Assembly (NCBI GenBank): GCA_963969395.1
Contig: OZ017795.1
Coordinates: 38,111,063 to 38,175,062 of the forward strand
Direction of reading: 5' to 3'
Length of the DNA: 64,000 bases
From: Pseudoscleropodium purum
Lineage: Eukaryota; Streptophyta; Bryopsida; Hypnales; Brachytheciaceae
This document shows positions 23,890 through 36,868 of the stretch, piece after piece. Under the pieces are notes generated by a model that made no database searches, was not told the origin of the DNA, and was given only the letters and a program-made list of their open reading frames with translations. Numbering within the stretch: the stretch's first letter is position 1; every line of letters begins with the position of its first letter. The position numbers and the translations under genes were made by a program.

Positions 23890-24185
23890 GTTCTCCGTGG
23901 GGCGTATTTTCGAATATTCATGCGCACTTGCTTGTGTTTGGGGCAAGTGGGGAGCCATCATTTGATTTCCCTGAGATGCCCCCACAACAGTCTGTGATTT
24001 TGCCACCAAAGCTTACTTTGGCTTGGAGCCTTGACTGCCTCCCCGGTGGCGCCCCACAAAGTTTAGAATTCTTTACAATTTCATAAACAAAGAGATTTCC
24101 ACCAGTAAAGAAATCCCTTGGAGCCGATAAGATGCAGAGGACGGACCAGTGTTGATTGGGTTGTTTGGTTTTGACTAGTATGTGT
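23890..24185 (+). repeat. Partner of the 18330-18725 duplication
   Basis: Same block order and orientation as 18330-18725, without the G-rich expansion, and lying upstream of the HMA gene promoter. It carries no recognisable coding sequence. Confidence 0.9.
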
Positions 24186-24247
24186 ATGTGAAATATAGGG
24201 ATTTGCAAAACCTTAGGGAGGATTTCTGTGCATAGGCATACTGGACT

Positions 24248-24621
24248 TAAGGTAGAACTGTCCAATACCACCATTTATCCAATTCCGCCACCTATAAGTT
24301 CCTCCCATTTCTGTCACTGGTCTCATCTATTACCATAATCTTACTAATTCAATATCATGATGGCAATGCACTGGAGAGCAGACACATCAACCCACGCTTC
24401 TCAACAATGGTCTGATCATGCTTCAAAAAGGGTCTACTTACAATTTTACATTTCAGCTTTGAAAAATCACAAAAAATTCAATTCTTGTCGGAATGTCTTC
24501 ATTCTTTTTGCAATTGGCTTCTCTCAAACCATTCAATGTCTAAAAAATATGAGAGCTCATAAATAGGTTCTCCAAAGTACCTAGATTGCAAATCTATATG
24601 GTAATGGGTAGTTCTACCTTA
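24248..24621. mobile_element. MITE with ~25-bp terminal inverted repeats
   Basis: The left end TAAGGTAGAACTGTCCAATA and the right end (reversed) TAAGGTAGAACTACCCATTA match. The element is about 374 bp and contains no ORF of note. No clear target duplication is found, so the superfamily is not assigned. Confidence 0.7.
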
Positions 24622-26280
24622 GTGTAAGGTAACAACACCTAAAATCACACAAGTATTAAGCAATTCAGCATGGTTCTCACTATTATATTGAATCTTTTCT
24701 GTGGGGTCTTATTGGTAGTCTATAGGGGATTTTAGATTCTCTTAGAATGCATTTTTTTGACACAATATGAATAAACTATAAACTTTCAAAGTGCGAAAAC
24801 TAGGTCTTTCTAAAACCAATCATAGAATCTCATGAATAGTGGAAGTACATTTTAGGCAAGAATCTAGATTTTGTGGTTTCAAAATGTGGTTGAAATTAGG
24901 TGTAGTCACCTTAAACATTTAGATGAATTTTACACAAAAGTTGGATGAAGTTAGATGAAGAGTAGATGATTTTTAGATGATGATTACATTAGTTGGAATG
25001 GTATGGATATTGTGATGACCAAATTATATTGATTTTATCTCAAATATTGTGAACTTTTGTATTATTATACTCCCTATACAACTTGACATTCAATTTTGAT
25101 CAATTGATGAACACAAGTATATTCCGAGGATAGAAAATCTTTGTTTTTTCATCCATCTAAATATTTGTAGGTTTTTGTGTTCATTCTCTTACATTTGTTA
25201 TATATATTTGCAACTTTCTTTGCAAATTTGTTATAGTTTAAGGGATATAAGTATGTATGACCTCAAAAACTAACTTTTTCAATTGAAAAAATGACCCTTC
25301 ACAATTGACATCAATCAATAAATAAAATATTTTCTTAAATTACCATAATTAAAGTTTAATATTTCAATTCAATTTTTTTTTAAACTTGTGAAAATTACAA
25401 ATATTAAATCTATAGTCAATGTTAGAACAAATTTCAAATATTATTGAAAAAAATTGGTTTAGTGTATGTTAATTGATCTAACCACATAGACATGATCTAT
25501 AGATTATATTTTACACTTTCTTTTTGAAAGTCATCATTAAATTATAATTCTAAGTTGAATTTTATGATACATCTCTACAATTTTGGATATCTAGACTAAT
25601 CCTTGTCTCTAAAGGGATTAGTGTGTTTCACAAATTTGAAAAAATCTATAATTAGTACAAAGTTTGTTGTATTCTTATTGTGATTTGTACTAATTGAATT
25701 TAATTAACTAGCACAATACAACAATATTTCAACTTACACTCCTTTTATAGATGATGTTTATATCATAGAGGAGTTACCTAGATTGGAATATGATACTTTG
25801 GTCAATGCATGGTTGCAGTGACAATGGGGAGAAAAATCTTGAATATTTGTGTGTTTGCAATGTCCCTTCTTTTGTTAGAACTGAATCATCAACAGTTGTG
25901 TAAAGTAACACAAACCCTAATTTTAATATATTATAAATGGCATGGCTTTGCTATATTAGTGTCATATACACTAATATATAGGACAAATTATTGTACACAA
26001 GTGCTTAAATAGATAAATTTGATCATTTAAATATATTCAATTTTTAATATTTAATTTTTATCATGTACATGATATTATTTGTTGTCTATACAAATGTAAA
26101 AAATTTCAAGTAGTTTTGTACAAAATTATAATTGTTGAAATTAATATAGCAAAAGATGAAAACATATTGGTTAATACAACCAAAAAATCTACTCAATTGA
26201 AAATTCTTGTGAAAATATAATGAGCAATAAAAATATAGTTTTTTAAATTCATAAAATAACTTTATTTTTACATCTTCAAT
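24622..26280. other. AT-rich sequence, nothing recognised
   Basis: No supported gene; a 67-codon frame at 25809-26012 has no recognisable motif. Confidence 0.5.
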
Positions 26281-26942
26281 CACTACTAGAAAATTCATGA
26301 CCAAAACAACAGAATTTCAACTCAAATTTGTTGAATGATTCAATCATTTTAGAGGTGTTGTTTTGGACAAAATCAAACTAAATCTGTTGATTTTTTAAAG
26401 TTGTTTTAGACAAATAAAAATAATTTAATTTAATTCATATTTTATAATTTAAAATGAATTTTTTAAAATGAATTTTTTTTGGATGGTGCCCTTATAAAAT
26501 AATTTATTTCCTAACTTTTGATTGGAGAATCGAAATCACAAACGGATTTTTAGAGGTCAAAGGTAGCTTGAATTAACAACTTTTTTCAATTCTATGTTTT
26601 TTGAAATTTTTTAATCTACTATGCGAGAATGGACTCCAAAGTTTACTGAATTGAAAAAAGACTGAATTTTACATGACTAATTTTTTTTTAAATCATTGTA
26701 CTTAGATTCTCAAATATTCCAAAAATATTCCAAAAAAATTCCAAAAAGATTCTTGACGGATTTTTAAAAGATTTCAAATTCAACAAAAACTTGTTGATTT
26801 GATCATTACACTATTCAAATCAACAGAAAGAATTTGTCATTTTGTTGATTTTCACAAAAAGTTACAAAATGGTCATTCTATTGTCCCAAATAACATAAAT
26901 TAGTTGAATTTCTATTGTTTTGGTTGTGCATTTCTAGTAGTG
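26281..26942. mobile_element. Non-autonomous CACTA-type element, 662 bp
   Basis: It begins CACTACTAGAAA and ends TTTCTAGTAGTG, the terminal signature of plant CACTA (En/Spm) transposons. The flanking triplets are both AAT, matching the 3-bp target duplication of that superfamily. There is no transposase. The termini and about 250 bp at the right end are shared with the element at 27029-27990. Confidence 0.9.
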
Positions 26943-27203
26943 AATACTATTAGTTTTACATAAAATTATTTTTATCAAGATAAATTTAGCCAAATGTTAT
27001 AGAATTGTTTGAATATGTAGAAAAAATTCACTACTAGAAAATTCATGACCAAGACAATAGAATTTCAACTCAAATCTGTTGAATGATTCAATCATTTTAG
27101 AGGTGTTGTTTTGGACAAAATCAAACTCAAATTTGTTGATTTTTTCTATTGTTTTCGACAAATTAAATTAAATTATTTTTATTTTTAAATTAAAATTTTA
27201 TTT

Positions 27204-27323
27204 GGGGCGGTGCTTGTGGACAGGGCCACCTAGGCCACTCACCACACGGGCAATTGCCTCTTAGGGGATTTGAACATTGGACCTCATGTTTGGAGGTCCA
27301 AGGCTCCAACTACTAAACCACCT
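27204..27323 (-). mobile_element. tRNA-derived SINE-like segment nested in the CACTA element
   Basis: On the minus strand the segment starts GGTGGTTTAGTAGTTGG (A-box-like, 27306-27322) and then has TGTTCAAATCC (B-box-like, 27266-27276), spaced as in tRNA-headed plant SINEs, followed by a GC-rich body unlike the surrounding AT-rich DNA. No poly(A)/T tail or target duplication was confirmed. Confidence 0.6.
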
Positions 27324-27427
27324 AAATATTTAAGTGACCACACAAGAACTAGAATTTTATATATTTAGTTTTTTCATTGTTTTTTCATGTATTTTGTATT
27401 TTTAGCGGACTTCATAGGTCAATTAGT

Positions 27428-27726
27428 CATAGTAGAACACATTAATTCAAAAAAATTGAAATTAAAATAAGCTGTAAATTCAAACTAACTTTCACCTCCA
27501 AAAATCCGTTTGTGATTTTGAGTCTGCAATCAAAAGTTATGGACAAAAATCAGAGAGGATGTTTGAAAATGTCAATATAAATGTTCCTAACTACCTCTCT
27601 CTGATTTTTGTCTATAACTTTTGATTGGAGAATATAAATCACAAACGGATTTTTGAAGGTAAAAGTTAGCTTGAATTTACAACTTTTCTCAGTTCTATGT
27701 TTTTTGAAATTTTTTATTCTACTATG
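27428..27726. repeat. Inverted repeat with ~130-bp arms
   Basis: The left arm 27428-27560 (CATAGTAGAA...ATCAGAGAGG) pairs with the right arm 27590-27726 (CCTCTCTCTGAT...TTCTACTATG), with about 30 nt between them. The right-arm sequence exists once, unpaired, in the CACTA element at 26281-26942, so the left arm is an inverted duplication. Confidence 0.85.
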
Positions 27727-27990
27727 CGAGAATGGATTCCAAAGTCTGCTAAATTGAAAAAAGACTTAATTTTACATGATTCATTTTTTTTTAAATCATT
27801 ATACTTAGATTCTCAAATATTCCAAAAAGATTCCAAAGATTCCAAAAAAATTCTTAAAAGATTCCAAATTCAACAAAAACTTGTTGATTTGGTCATTGCA
27901 TTGTTCAAATCAACAGAAAGAATTTGTCATTTTGTTGATTTTCACAGAAAGTTACAAAATGGTCAAAATGGTCGTGTATTTCTAGTAGTG

Positions 27991-29472
27991 TTAAAAGGGC
28001 AATTTTCGAGCATTTTTGGTGAAAATATTGTCATGGAATTTTTGGGTTTAAGGTTAGATCAATTGTTGCACTAATCTACATTTTTCAATAAAATTTGTAA
28101 CCTCAAATTGAAAAAATTCTTCTTTAATTGATTGTAGACTGAATGTTTGTAATTTTTACAAGTCAAACATACTTGCATCCCTTGAAGTATAGAATATTTT
28201 GCTTTGGAGACTTTTAAAATTCTCTTTTGTACAAATATAAGAGAACTAGTAGAAGAATCTACAAACATTTTGAGGATAGTAAAAACTAAATTTATTAGTG
28301 CTTACAAGACAAGTTTGTGTGCATCCATTGTTCAAAATTTGAACTTTTGATCTTTGAAGGATTAAATTGTATAGCATTGAAGTATTTATTGAATTATAAT
28401 CATAGAATTTCTAGATTTCTAGAATCTGTGCATTCTTGAAATCCATGAAATTTTAAAATCTATGAGTTAGATTTTAAAGATTATTATAACTTAAGAATCT
28501 ATAAATTGAGAAAAAAAAAATTTGACTTTTATTATCTTTGAATGAAGGTAGGTTTGGAATTCAAAAATTTACATATTAGAGAGATTAGTAATTCAAAATC
28601 TACAAATCAATTAAATTTGAACTTCCAAAGTCTATGAATTTTATTGATAATTTGCACTAAAATTTGCAAAATAACATATGGTTTGACTTTCCTCTTGAGT
28701 CTCAGAATCCTTCATAAGGAAAGGAATTCAAATTCTATGTGATTTGGGGTGAAATGATGCATTTCACACTCATTAGAACTAAACAAATTCCTTATGAAGT
28801 GTATTGAAATTCACATAAAGCAAATACAAAAAATTTGGATTTGAAAATTGGAATACCAAAATAAAACTTATTAGTAGCAAACCAAGCAACAAAAATTATT
28901 GAGGCCTTGACAAATCATACTTAAGAAAGGAAAATCATGGTAATAACATCTAAAGTTCCAAACTTTGAGCAATCCATAATGAAATATATACCATTATTCT
29001 TTTTATACAATACCTTCAATCAAATTAAAAAATAATTTAAATGACTCAAATTTAACACTATCTCCTAAGAATTGTCAAACAACCTATTTTAATCCCCCCC
29101 TCAAAGTGAATGAATAGCAACCATCAGATGAGATTAAAAAAACCTGAGACCACCTTCCACTGCCGTACAATTTGAATTAATAAAAAAAATGTTGTTGAAG
29201 TCCCACTAGCCGCATGATTTGAAAAGAAAACATTAATTCTTTTTGAAAAGTCAACAATGGTGTGATTGGATGTAATATATGTATGTGGTAGTGACAATAG
29301 GACTTCCTTTATACTTCTTCATATAAATATGTAATATATAAATCAAATATTCAAATTAATTAATGTCGTTAATTTGTGAATTATACATTATGATTGACTT
29401 TGAAAAATGAAATTGGTTATAGAAAAACAATTGAAACTAAATTTACTGAAGGATTTAATTAAATTTTTGTAC
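27991..29472. other. AT-rich sequence, nothing recognised
   Basis: Simple AT-rich DNA between the CACTA element and the 28-bp minisatellite; no gene, promoter or repeat partner seen. Confidence 0.5.
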
Positions 29473-29685
29473 AATTCATTTCATAGAATGGGTTAAAATG
29501 AATTCATTTGAGAGAATGCATTCAAATGAATTCAATTGAGAGAATGAATTCAAATTAATTCATTTCAAAGAATGAATTAGATTTAATTCTTTTCAATGAA
29601 TGGATTCAAATGAATACATTTGTGAGAATGAATTCCAATTAATTTTGTACAGGGAATGAATTCAAATTAATTCATTTGAAAGAAT
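29473..29685 (+). repeat. 28-bp minisatellite, about 7.6 copies
   Basis: Units start exactly every 28 bp at 29473, 29501, 29529, 29557, 29585, 29613, 29641 and 29669. Each starts AATTCATTT-like, then has GAGAATG and ends ATTCAAATG or ATT. Sequence varies between units but no indel breaks the period. Confidence 0.9.
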
Positions 29686-32307
29686 TTTAGCAACATGAAA
29701 AAGACATATTTTAGTAGAATGAGATTGAAGAAAAAAATGTTGATAAGATTAGGGTTTAGGATTGGATGTACAAGTCCTACATGAAATGAAAAAAATGAAA
29801 AATTGAATTTTTTAATGTAATTTAGGGTTTGTTGTGCGAAGAAAGCAAGTGAGTAGGAAGGAAGTGAATTTGGAGACAGAGTGTTTCAATGTAGGGAATT
29901 GGAAATGATTTTTGTTCAATGGCTACATGCCACATGTACAAAAATTATTCCTTGACTACCCTACTATTAGGCTTGTACATGGGTTTACACTATTACCTCA
30001 AAAGAGGCAATAACTGCCTCTATACTATCTACATTATGTTGATATACAATTAATAATGTGTACATATAAAACTTAAACAAGAATATCTTTTATTCACTAT
30101 AAAAGAAGTACACCAATTCGATTATTCTATTAGTTTTTTTAAATGAATGCATTCAAAATTTTAGTAAAATTACCAAAATTTTGAATTTTTTTTATACATG
30201 TGATAATATAGTCGTGTAGTATATTGACTTGAAAACATGTGGTAAAATTTTTAGAAATTTCCACATTGTGGATTGCAAGATATAAGCATTCAAATTCACT
30301 AATATCATTTTTTTGGTCTTGGAAAAATACAGGGCAAGTGCATTTCACAAGCTCACTTTTCTATGAAAAAATGTCCATGAAAATGGTGGTGCTTCTTCAA
30401 GTTGATTTTTTAAAACAAGTTGACCACATGCTTGAAAATTTCACATCATTTGGAATTGTACAACATATAGGAAAAAATAATAAGTAGACAATAGTAAAGA
30501 ATGATTCAAAATACTAAATAATTAAGAATTTAATTATAGAATTGAAAAATGCCAATCCCAATGGTTGCAATGTTGTAATAAAAAATCTATATCCTACAAT
30601 TTTATTTTTTTTCAAATGTCATGAAATTTAGTGCATGTAAAAAATATTCCTCATCCTCACCTTCTATTAAAATTTGGGCCAAAAATTGTATGAAAATCTC
30701 TAGTCACATATACTTGCCCCAAATTGCTATGAAGCCAAAGAAATGCATGTTGATCCTTTAAGGGTTAAGGATATGATCTATCAATCACATTTTCTAATCT
30801 TTTGTTTAAAAGTCATCATTAAGTTATTGTTCTAAGTTGCATTTTATAATACATCTTCAAAATTTTAGAAATTTATACTACTCCTTACTTCACCTTGTAT
30901 GTGTCTAGTCTCATAATAAACATAACAATCTACATGGGTCAATTGCTTTTGAAAATCTAGCCAAATTTTTAGGTGGTAATAATATTTGAAATGTATGATG
31001 TGTCAATTTAATGTGTTGTGAAATCTACCAATTGGGAATTTTATATGAGAGATTCATGGAGAATTCATGATAAAAAAAATCACACAAGAGATTCTAAACT
31101 TTTTATGAATCACAAGGGGAAAAACATGTTTACTCTACTTCAAGGGAAGCTAGAATGACTTTTCTTGTGCTTCTTATAACAATAATCTCAAGTTCCATTT
31201 TTCATCAATCAAAACTTAGAAGATAACCTTGAAATGAATAGCATTTTGTAATTACATATGAATAAAAAATATATATTTTATTTTTTTAGAGATGGCAAAA
31301 CCAACATTTTTAGATTCAGTTTTTTCTTGTGAATATTTGAAATTATAAAAAAATTGAAGAAGTTTAAAAAAAATCATATCAAATATTGTATGCTAGGTTA
31401 AGATTTGCCAGATCCCATATAAAATCATTTCTTTTTGGATTGAAATCTTATTCATTAATTGGGTTTAAAACTTTTGAAATTTCATTTCACAAGATTTGGA
31501 ATATTTCGTGACCTTTGGCATTTATACTAGTACTTAAGGTTTTACTAAATCTTTTGTAACTTTTAGTAGTAAGATCCTTACAGCTTTATAAGTTACCAAA
31601 AAATTTAGTTGAGTTTCAATCCCTTTCGATGAACATTGTCTCTCTTCATGGAGGGAGAAAAGGACTAAGCTTAGTAATCCTATGTATTCTATGGATTTTT
31701 TACATTTATAAAGCAATCATGTTTGTGTGTATATTATTTCTAATTTTTCATATTTCAAAGATTTTTTTTAATTGGGAATTCAGATAATTTTCATTAGTAT
31801 TTTCTACAGTCTACAATATTCAATTATGTTGCATTATAATTTCTAAACTTTTTATTACATGCCATATTTAATTATTATTTTTAATTATTTTTTAACAAAT
31901 GTGACCAAAGTGTAGGGTACAAAATAAGATTTGAAAATCTGAAATTTTCATTATAGATTATATTGTGATGTAAAATATGAAGGTGTAATTCAAAATAATG
32001 TACCATTTCATAATTAGAAAGTTAGTACACCATAGTTATAGACCTAAAGTTCAAATGGTGATAAAATGTTCAATTTTTGGAATTTTTCAAAATTTCAAAT
32101 TGGACTAGAAACTAGAGTTGATGAACCTCATTTAATTAGTTGAATTCAAATTCAAAAATGTCATTTTTATGGAAAAAATTTATATCAATAACAACAAATA
32201 GCCCAAATACACTTGAAAGGCAACAATTTGTGATTTGTAAGTTATTGAAGCATCATCTTATACAAAAAAAATCATAAAAATCCTTGATGAGACAATTCAT
32301 TAGATAG
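29686..32307. other. AT-rich sequence, nothing recognised
   Basis: Opposing short frames at 30139-30348 (minus) and 30239-30487 (plus) overlap and are judged chance. Confidence 0.5.
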
Positions 32308-32432
32308 GATTTTAGCCAGGTGAGGGTCATTTTAGGCTTGTTTCCTTTGCTGTGAACCACATTAGATGAGATTTGGAGGCAATGGAGGGCCATTTTGGCT
32401 CTATTCTATTTGCTAGGAACTGCAATATGTAG
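32308..32432 (+). repeat. Diverged ~63-bp tandem duplication
   Basis: The two halves share GAG(G)GTCATTTTAGGCTTGTTTCCTTTGCTGTGAAC-type and GAGGGCCATTTTGGCTCTAT-type sequence in register. Confidence 0.6.
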
Positions 32433-33008
32433 TTAGAATAAAATAATATAAAAATAATAATAATTCAATAATATTTCTTTTAAATAATGAAAAATAGTTT
32501 TTTTATCAAAAGAAATATTTGTAAATTAATTAAAAATAAAATTTTGACATAGCACTCTTAAAACCATGTTAGATTACATAGTTGGCAATGTTCCCAGAGT
32601 TTTTAGAGCCCAAGAACTTACAATCCTTTAGAACCCCTGAATCTTTTTTAATGACAATACATTGTTAGATTTCTAAAATGATAAAATAAAAATAAAAATA
32701 AAAATTTAAAAATTGTTAATATTATTTGATGTGGTAGTTGTTGTGTTAGACAATTGCTATGACCGAGTTATCACAATTTGGAAACCTAGAGAACTCACAA
32801 CCTTCTAAAAAAGTTGAAAAACATCTACTATCCAAGGCCATTTAAGAAACTCCCTAATAAAGGATGGATGAAAATTGTACTTTCATCTTTGCCAATTGTT
32901 TGTTTGAAGTCATCAAAATGCCAAGTTTTTACAACAATCGTAGTATAAGGTTAATAATCAATATTTGTATGATCCATTCTTTCGTGTGCACTTTTAAATT
33001 TGTTTACT

Positions 33009-33160
33009 AATGAGGCAAGGGTCCCTTTTGCATCCATGAAAAGGAGATCCTTCTAATGAACAAAATTGTCTAATATGGCTCCATACCCAACTCCAATCTT
33101 TAAAGTACTAGTAAATCCTTCCAGACTTAGGTATCTAGTAAAACATAATACTTTTGCAAC
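33009..33160 (+). repeat. Second copy of the 16917-17065 repeat
   Basis: Same block order as the copy at 16.9 kb, with many substitutions. The adjoining sequence at 33410-33545 (AGAAATAAAGAATGTACC block) is also repeated at 56402-56545. Confidence 0.65.
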
Positions 33161-33545
33161 ATTAATATTTCCTTAAAGAGGTTATTATTTTTAGAGAAAG
33201 TTATTACCTTAGAAAGGTTCTACTACATCAACAAAATTCTTTCCCCTCCAAAATGGATAAAAATCATCATTCCTCTGTGGCTCTGTCATCCACACCACAT
33301 TTCATTTTTTTGGTAGAAAGGCCATTTTTGTCCCCGATAGAATGTTGAAGGAGGTCACTTAACCCTTGAAGGACATTAAGGTCAAAAAGTGTTCAACATA
33401 TTAAGGTCGAAAAATGTTCATTTGGTTCATTGTAGAAATAAAGAATGTACCTATTAATCCAAATGAATAATCAAAGTAGTTTGGTGACACCTTTGGTTGA
33501 AGGGGCTTGTGTCCTTTCAAAGCTTAAGGATTAATCCTTAAAGAG

Positions 33546-35314
33546 CTTTGGAAACTAAGCCTTTTGCGGCCAAGTAGTATATTATGAATTCAATCATATT
33601 TGATCATAAAAACATTGACCAAATACTTTTCACTATAAAGTAAATCAATAATCATGATAGTATGTAAATAACAATGTATACAATTCATATATACTAAACT
33701 ATAATTGAAGAGTTATATAGCTAAATACAAGTCATATAGAGGGACCTAAAGGGCCAATAGAAGGAGGCCCACTTTGAGAATGAATAAGTTAGTCTTCCAG
33801 CTTCTCCAACACACCTTCATTGGCACTACATGCTACACTACAACTTATACATGGCTAATTCAGGTGCAGGTTTTGTGCATGCTACATAAACCATGTTGAT
33901 ATCTATGCATAGGCTACATTTAAAGATATCACATGTACCTCATAGAGACATTCCAAGGGAATAGAGGCCTTCCTCTCTAGGCAAATTCTAAAATACCTTC
34001 GTATAGTTCTTTGAATGATAGGAAGTCTCCCACAAGCTAGGTTGAAAGAAGAAAAAGGCAGGAGTAGTTTGATCTTTGCTAGTGTTTCAAGATTGTTTTG
34101 AATCAACAAGATTAGTACTAGTAGCTATCTTCGATCAGATGGCACTTGTCGATCATAGATGAGATCGTGAAATACACCACCTCAGCTAGTGTCAGTCTCT
34201 TTTATTATCATAGTGGATGTCTTCAAATGATTGTGGAGGTAGTATATGATCTCGAAACTGACTCATGGTGAAGACGATCACCCTTCCGGAGGACGTTGTG
34301 TGGCCATTTTGAGTTGCCTTGCAAAGAGGATGCAAGGTGAAAATGATTGGGGATAGAAATTACCTTTGTTATTTCTTTAGAAACTAATTTGTACATTCTT
34401 CCTAGTCAAGAGTCCTTACTTAGATCTCTTGTTTTTGTTTTATTTTTTCTCTTTTCCAAATTAGTTCTTGCTCTTTTTTGCTAGTTGGTTGCATTTCAAT
34501 AAAGCAAACGAATCTAGTCATTTTTCATTTAGGAGATTTGGAACTATATTGCTTCTCACTTAAATTATCTAATGTTAATGTTAGTAGCCAAGTCGGACCC
34601 ATGTTTTGTTGTTAGTGACTTTTTACTCACTCAACTCAAGTTTTGTCTCTATTTTAGGGAATGAAGAGTGACGGGTTTCATAGTAGTGATTTGGATCATC
34701 TATGTGAGAATGACAGGTCTAATTCAAAGCACTACATTGCACTAGAGATGTGATGTTCAAGTGTACAAAGCTCTTGAAGCTAGCTAGGGGTGGTTTAATT
34801 TTGATCTTGAAATGATTTCGTCATTTTAGCGAGTGTGACAATCATTCAATGATCTCATTGTCTCAGCTCTTAATTTCCTCATTCACTAAATAATCAAATT
34901 TTTGAACCTATTTGGAAGTCATTAGTTTTGAGGCAAGGTAAGTACCTTGGCTTTTTAAAAGAAAATGTAGCTCAAGAATATTATTTTTGTTTCTGAATTT
35001 TACATCTCCTACACTTAATGTAGGAGAGTTTTGCTATTGTGGCATGTTTCGATTGGTTAAGGGAGGCTTATTATGACAAATAATGCTCATTGCTTACTTG
35101 TGCAAATTTTCAATAAATAGGATATGAAGTAGAAATTTCATTGGTGTGCCAATGAGAAAAATCTAAGAGAAATCTCCATTACTATAAACCGGTATTAACT
35201 TAGTGAGTGTAAATCCATTTAACATAATCTAAATGCAAGAGGGTTTTGCTATTGTGGCATGCTTTAATTGGTTAAGCAATCAAAGAAGTTAAATGGTTTA
35301 ATACTCCTAAATTA
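33546..35314. other. Unassigned sequence, slightly higher GC around 34.0-34.4 kb
   Basis: The 34.0-34.4 kb part (around CTTCCGGAGGACGTTG) is less AT-rich and could be a degraded gene or retroelement fragment. No frame with a known motif was found. Confidence 0.4.
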
Positions 35315-35454
35315 GGACTATGTCTAGTAATTGCAAAGTAGGCCAAGTCATTAAAAATAATTCAATGTCAGTACCAATTTGCCGTCCATAGTTCCGTAGG
35401 TCCTAACTGGTGATTATTTTTGATAACTTGGCTTGCTTTGCAATTACTTAGTCC
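35315..35454. repeat. Imperfect hairpin with ~45-bp arms
   Basis: The left arm 35315-35362 (GGACTATGTCTAGTAATTGC, AAAGTAGGCCAAGTCATT) pairs with the right arm 35411-35454 (AACTTGGCTTGCTTTGCAAT, TACTTAGTCC). The loop is about 48 nt. Nearby there is a direct repeat TTTTGCTATTGTGGCATG (about 35030 and 35240). Confidence 0.8.
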
Positions 35455-35462
35455 ATTCACTA

Positions 35463-36868
35463 ACATATGTCACTATTGATCAAGCGCCAAGGAATTGTAA
35501 ATCTTGTAGGAATTTCTCATTGCTTGTGTCCTAAAATTTGGTTTAGTTTGACAAAAGCTAGCTACTCTCTTCTTGTAGCTAGATCTTGGAGTTAGCACAA
35601 TGATCACTACACATGCATTGCCAAGAAAAGACACCATAAAACCATTACAAGCTAGTTAGATCATTGGAATTGCCATATCAACTTGAAATATTCTTGATCT
35701 TGATGTAGGAAGTGTTGTCTTTGTCAATCGTAGGTGCATGCCATTACTCACAATGCTTGATTGAAGTTGTTTTTAATTACTCTGTCACTAAATGTTCTAG
35801 CATTGACAAGAGTAATCAAATATCAACTTTCTGACATTGATAGTGAGTTTGCAGGTGAGCCAAAATATGGCATGTTAGGAGTTTTAACTCGAATAGGATC
35901 GAAGTTTGTTTTGCACCAGATGATATAAGAGAAAATTGAGGAATGCCGCCACAGTATGCATGGTGCGAAGTCTCAAAATCCAATTTTTGTAAGATCCTAC
36001 ATTTGGCTATAGGAAACTTGAGAAAGTAATCCATTGACTTGCACCCTTTTGTAGGTTACTTCAAAGGAAAGTAGAGAATGAATATCAATCTTTGATGAGG
36101 TAGAGAAGTCAAAAACATGATGGCAAGTCCTTTTTCCGGCAAGTATATAGTTAAATCTATAGATATAGCTTCATAGTTTTGCTCCAACCTATAAATTTCC
36201 AATGCAATGATTTTCCAATTAGTTAGTGTGCTATATATATTAGCTTATTATTAGAGGATTACTATTGTATATTGCAGTGTAAATGATTGTCTATAGTTGA
36301 ATGCAATGAGTTCTATTATCATTTGATGCAATGCAAATTTTTTGAAATTTGTGTCAAACCTAATATAAATTTCATTGAAACAAACACAACTTTATAACAA
36401 AAACATTTCAATTCATGTTGGATTTGTATTACTTTGGGGTGGATACAAAACAGGTGAATGAAAATACTTTGCACATGTTCAAGTATGTGCCATGTCATAT
36501 GAGCAAGGTTTGGGAATAGAAATTCTTTCCAAGATTTTTCCAAAGAGAGCCCATATGTGCTTTAAAGTATACCTATTTTCAATTCTTTGAAAATTGATAG
36601 TTTCTTCATCCAATGTCCAATTAATGCATAAGAAAATTTAGAATCCTCTTTTTACTTCCAACAACATTCAACATTAAAATAGGCAATTTAATAATAGGAA
36701 CAATGTTCAATTGCTTATTAGGAAGCATTTAGGTGTAGTTACCACACTCACACCTAATGGAAAGTTTGTGATTCTAATATGTACCATTACTGTATAAGTT
36801 GAGACTGAAGTACTTTAGAGATTATATGTTATCTTATCAAATAGTAAGATGCAGTCAATTTACATATA
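35463..36868. other. Unassigned sequence
   Basis: Two minus-strand frames (35816-36034, 36319-36543) are short and unrecognised. No promoter or splice pattern supports them. Confidence 0.45.

Larger units (their letters stand above)
27029..27990. mobile_element. Non-autonomous CACTA-type element, 962 bp, rearranged
   Basis: The same CACTACTAGAAA...TTTCTAGTAGTG ends and subterminal sequences as the element at 26281-26942 lie only 86 bp away from it. Flanking triplets (ATT, TTA) do not match, so the target duplication is lost or the element was rearranged. Its interior contains a tRNA-like SINE segment (27204-27323) and a long inverted repeat (27428-27560 against 27590-27726), both absent from its neighbour. 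An ORF at 27697-28074 only crosses its right end and is not a gene. Confidence 0.85.

Noticed and set aside
26086..28268. ORFs at 26086-26304, 27697-28074 and 28071-28268
   Set aside because: They cross or abut CACTA element boundaries and lack transposase motifs.
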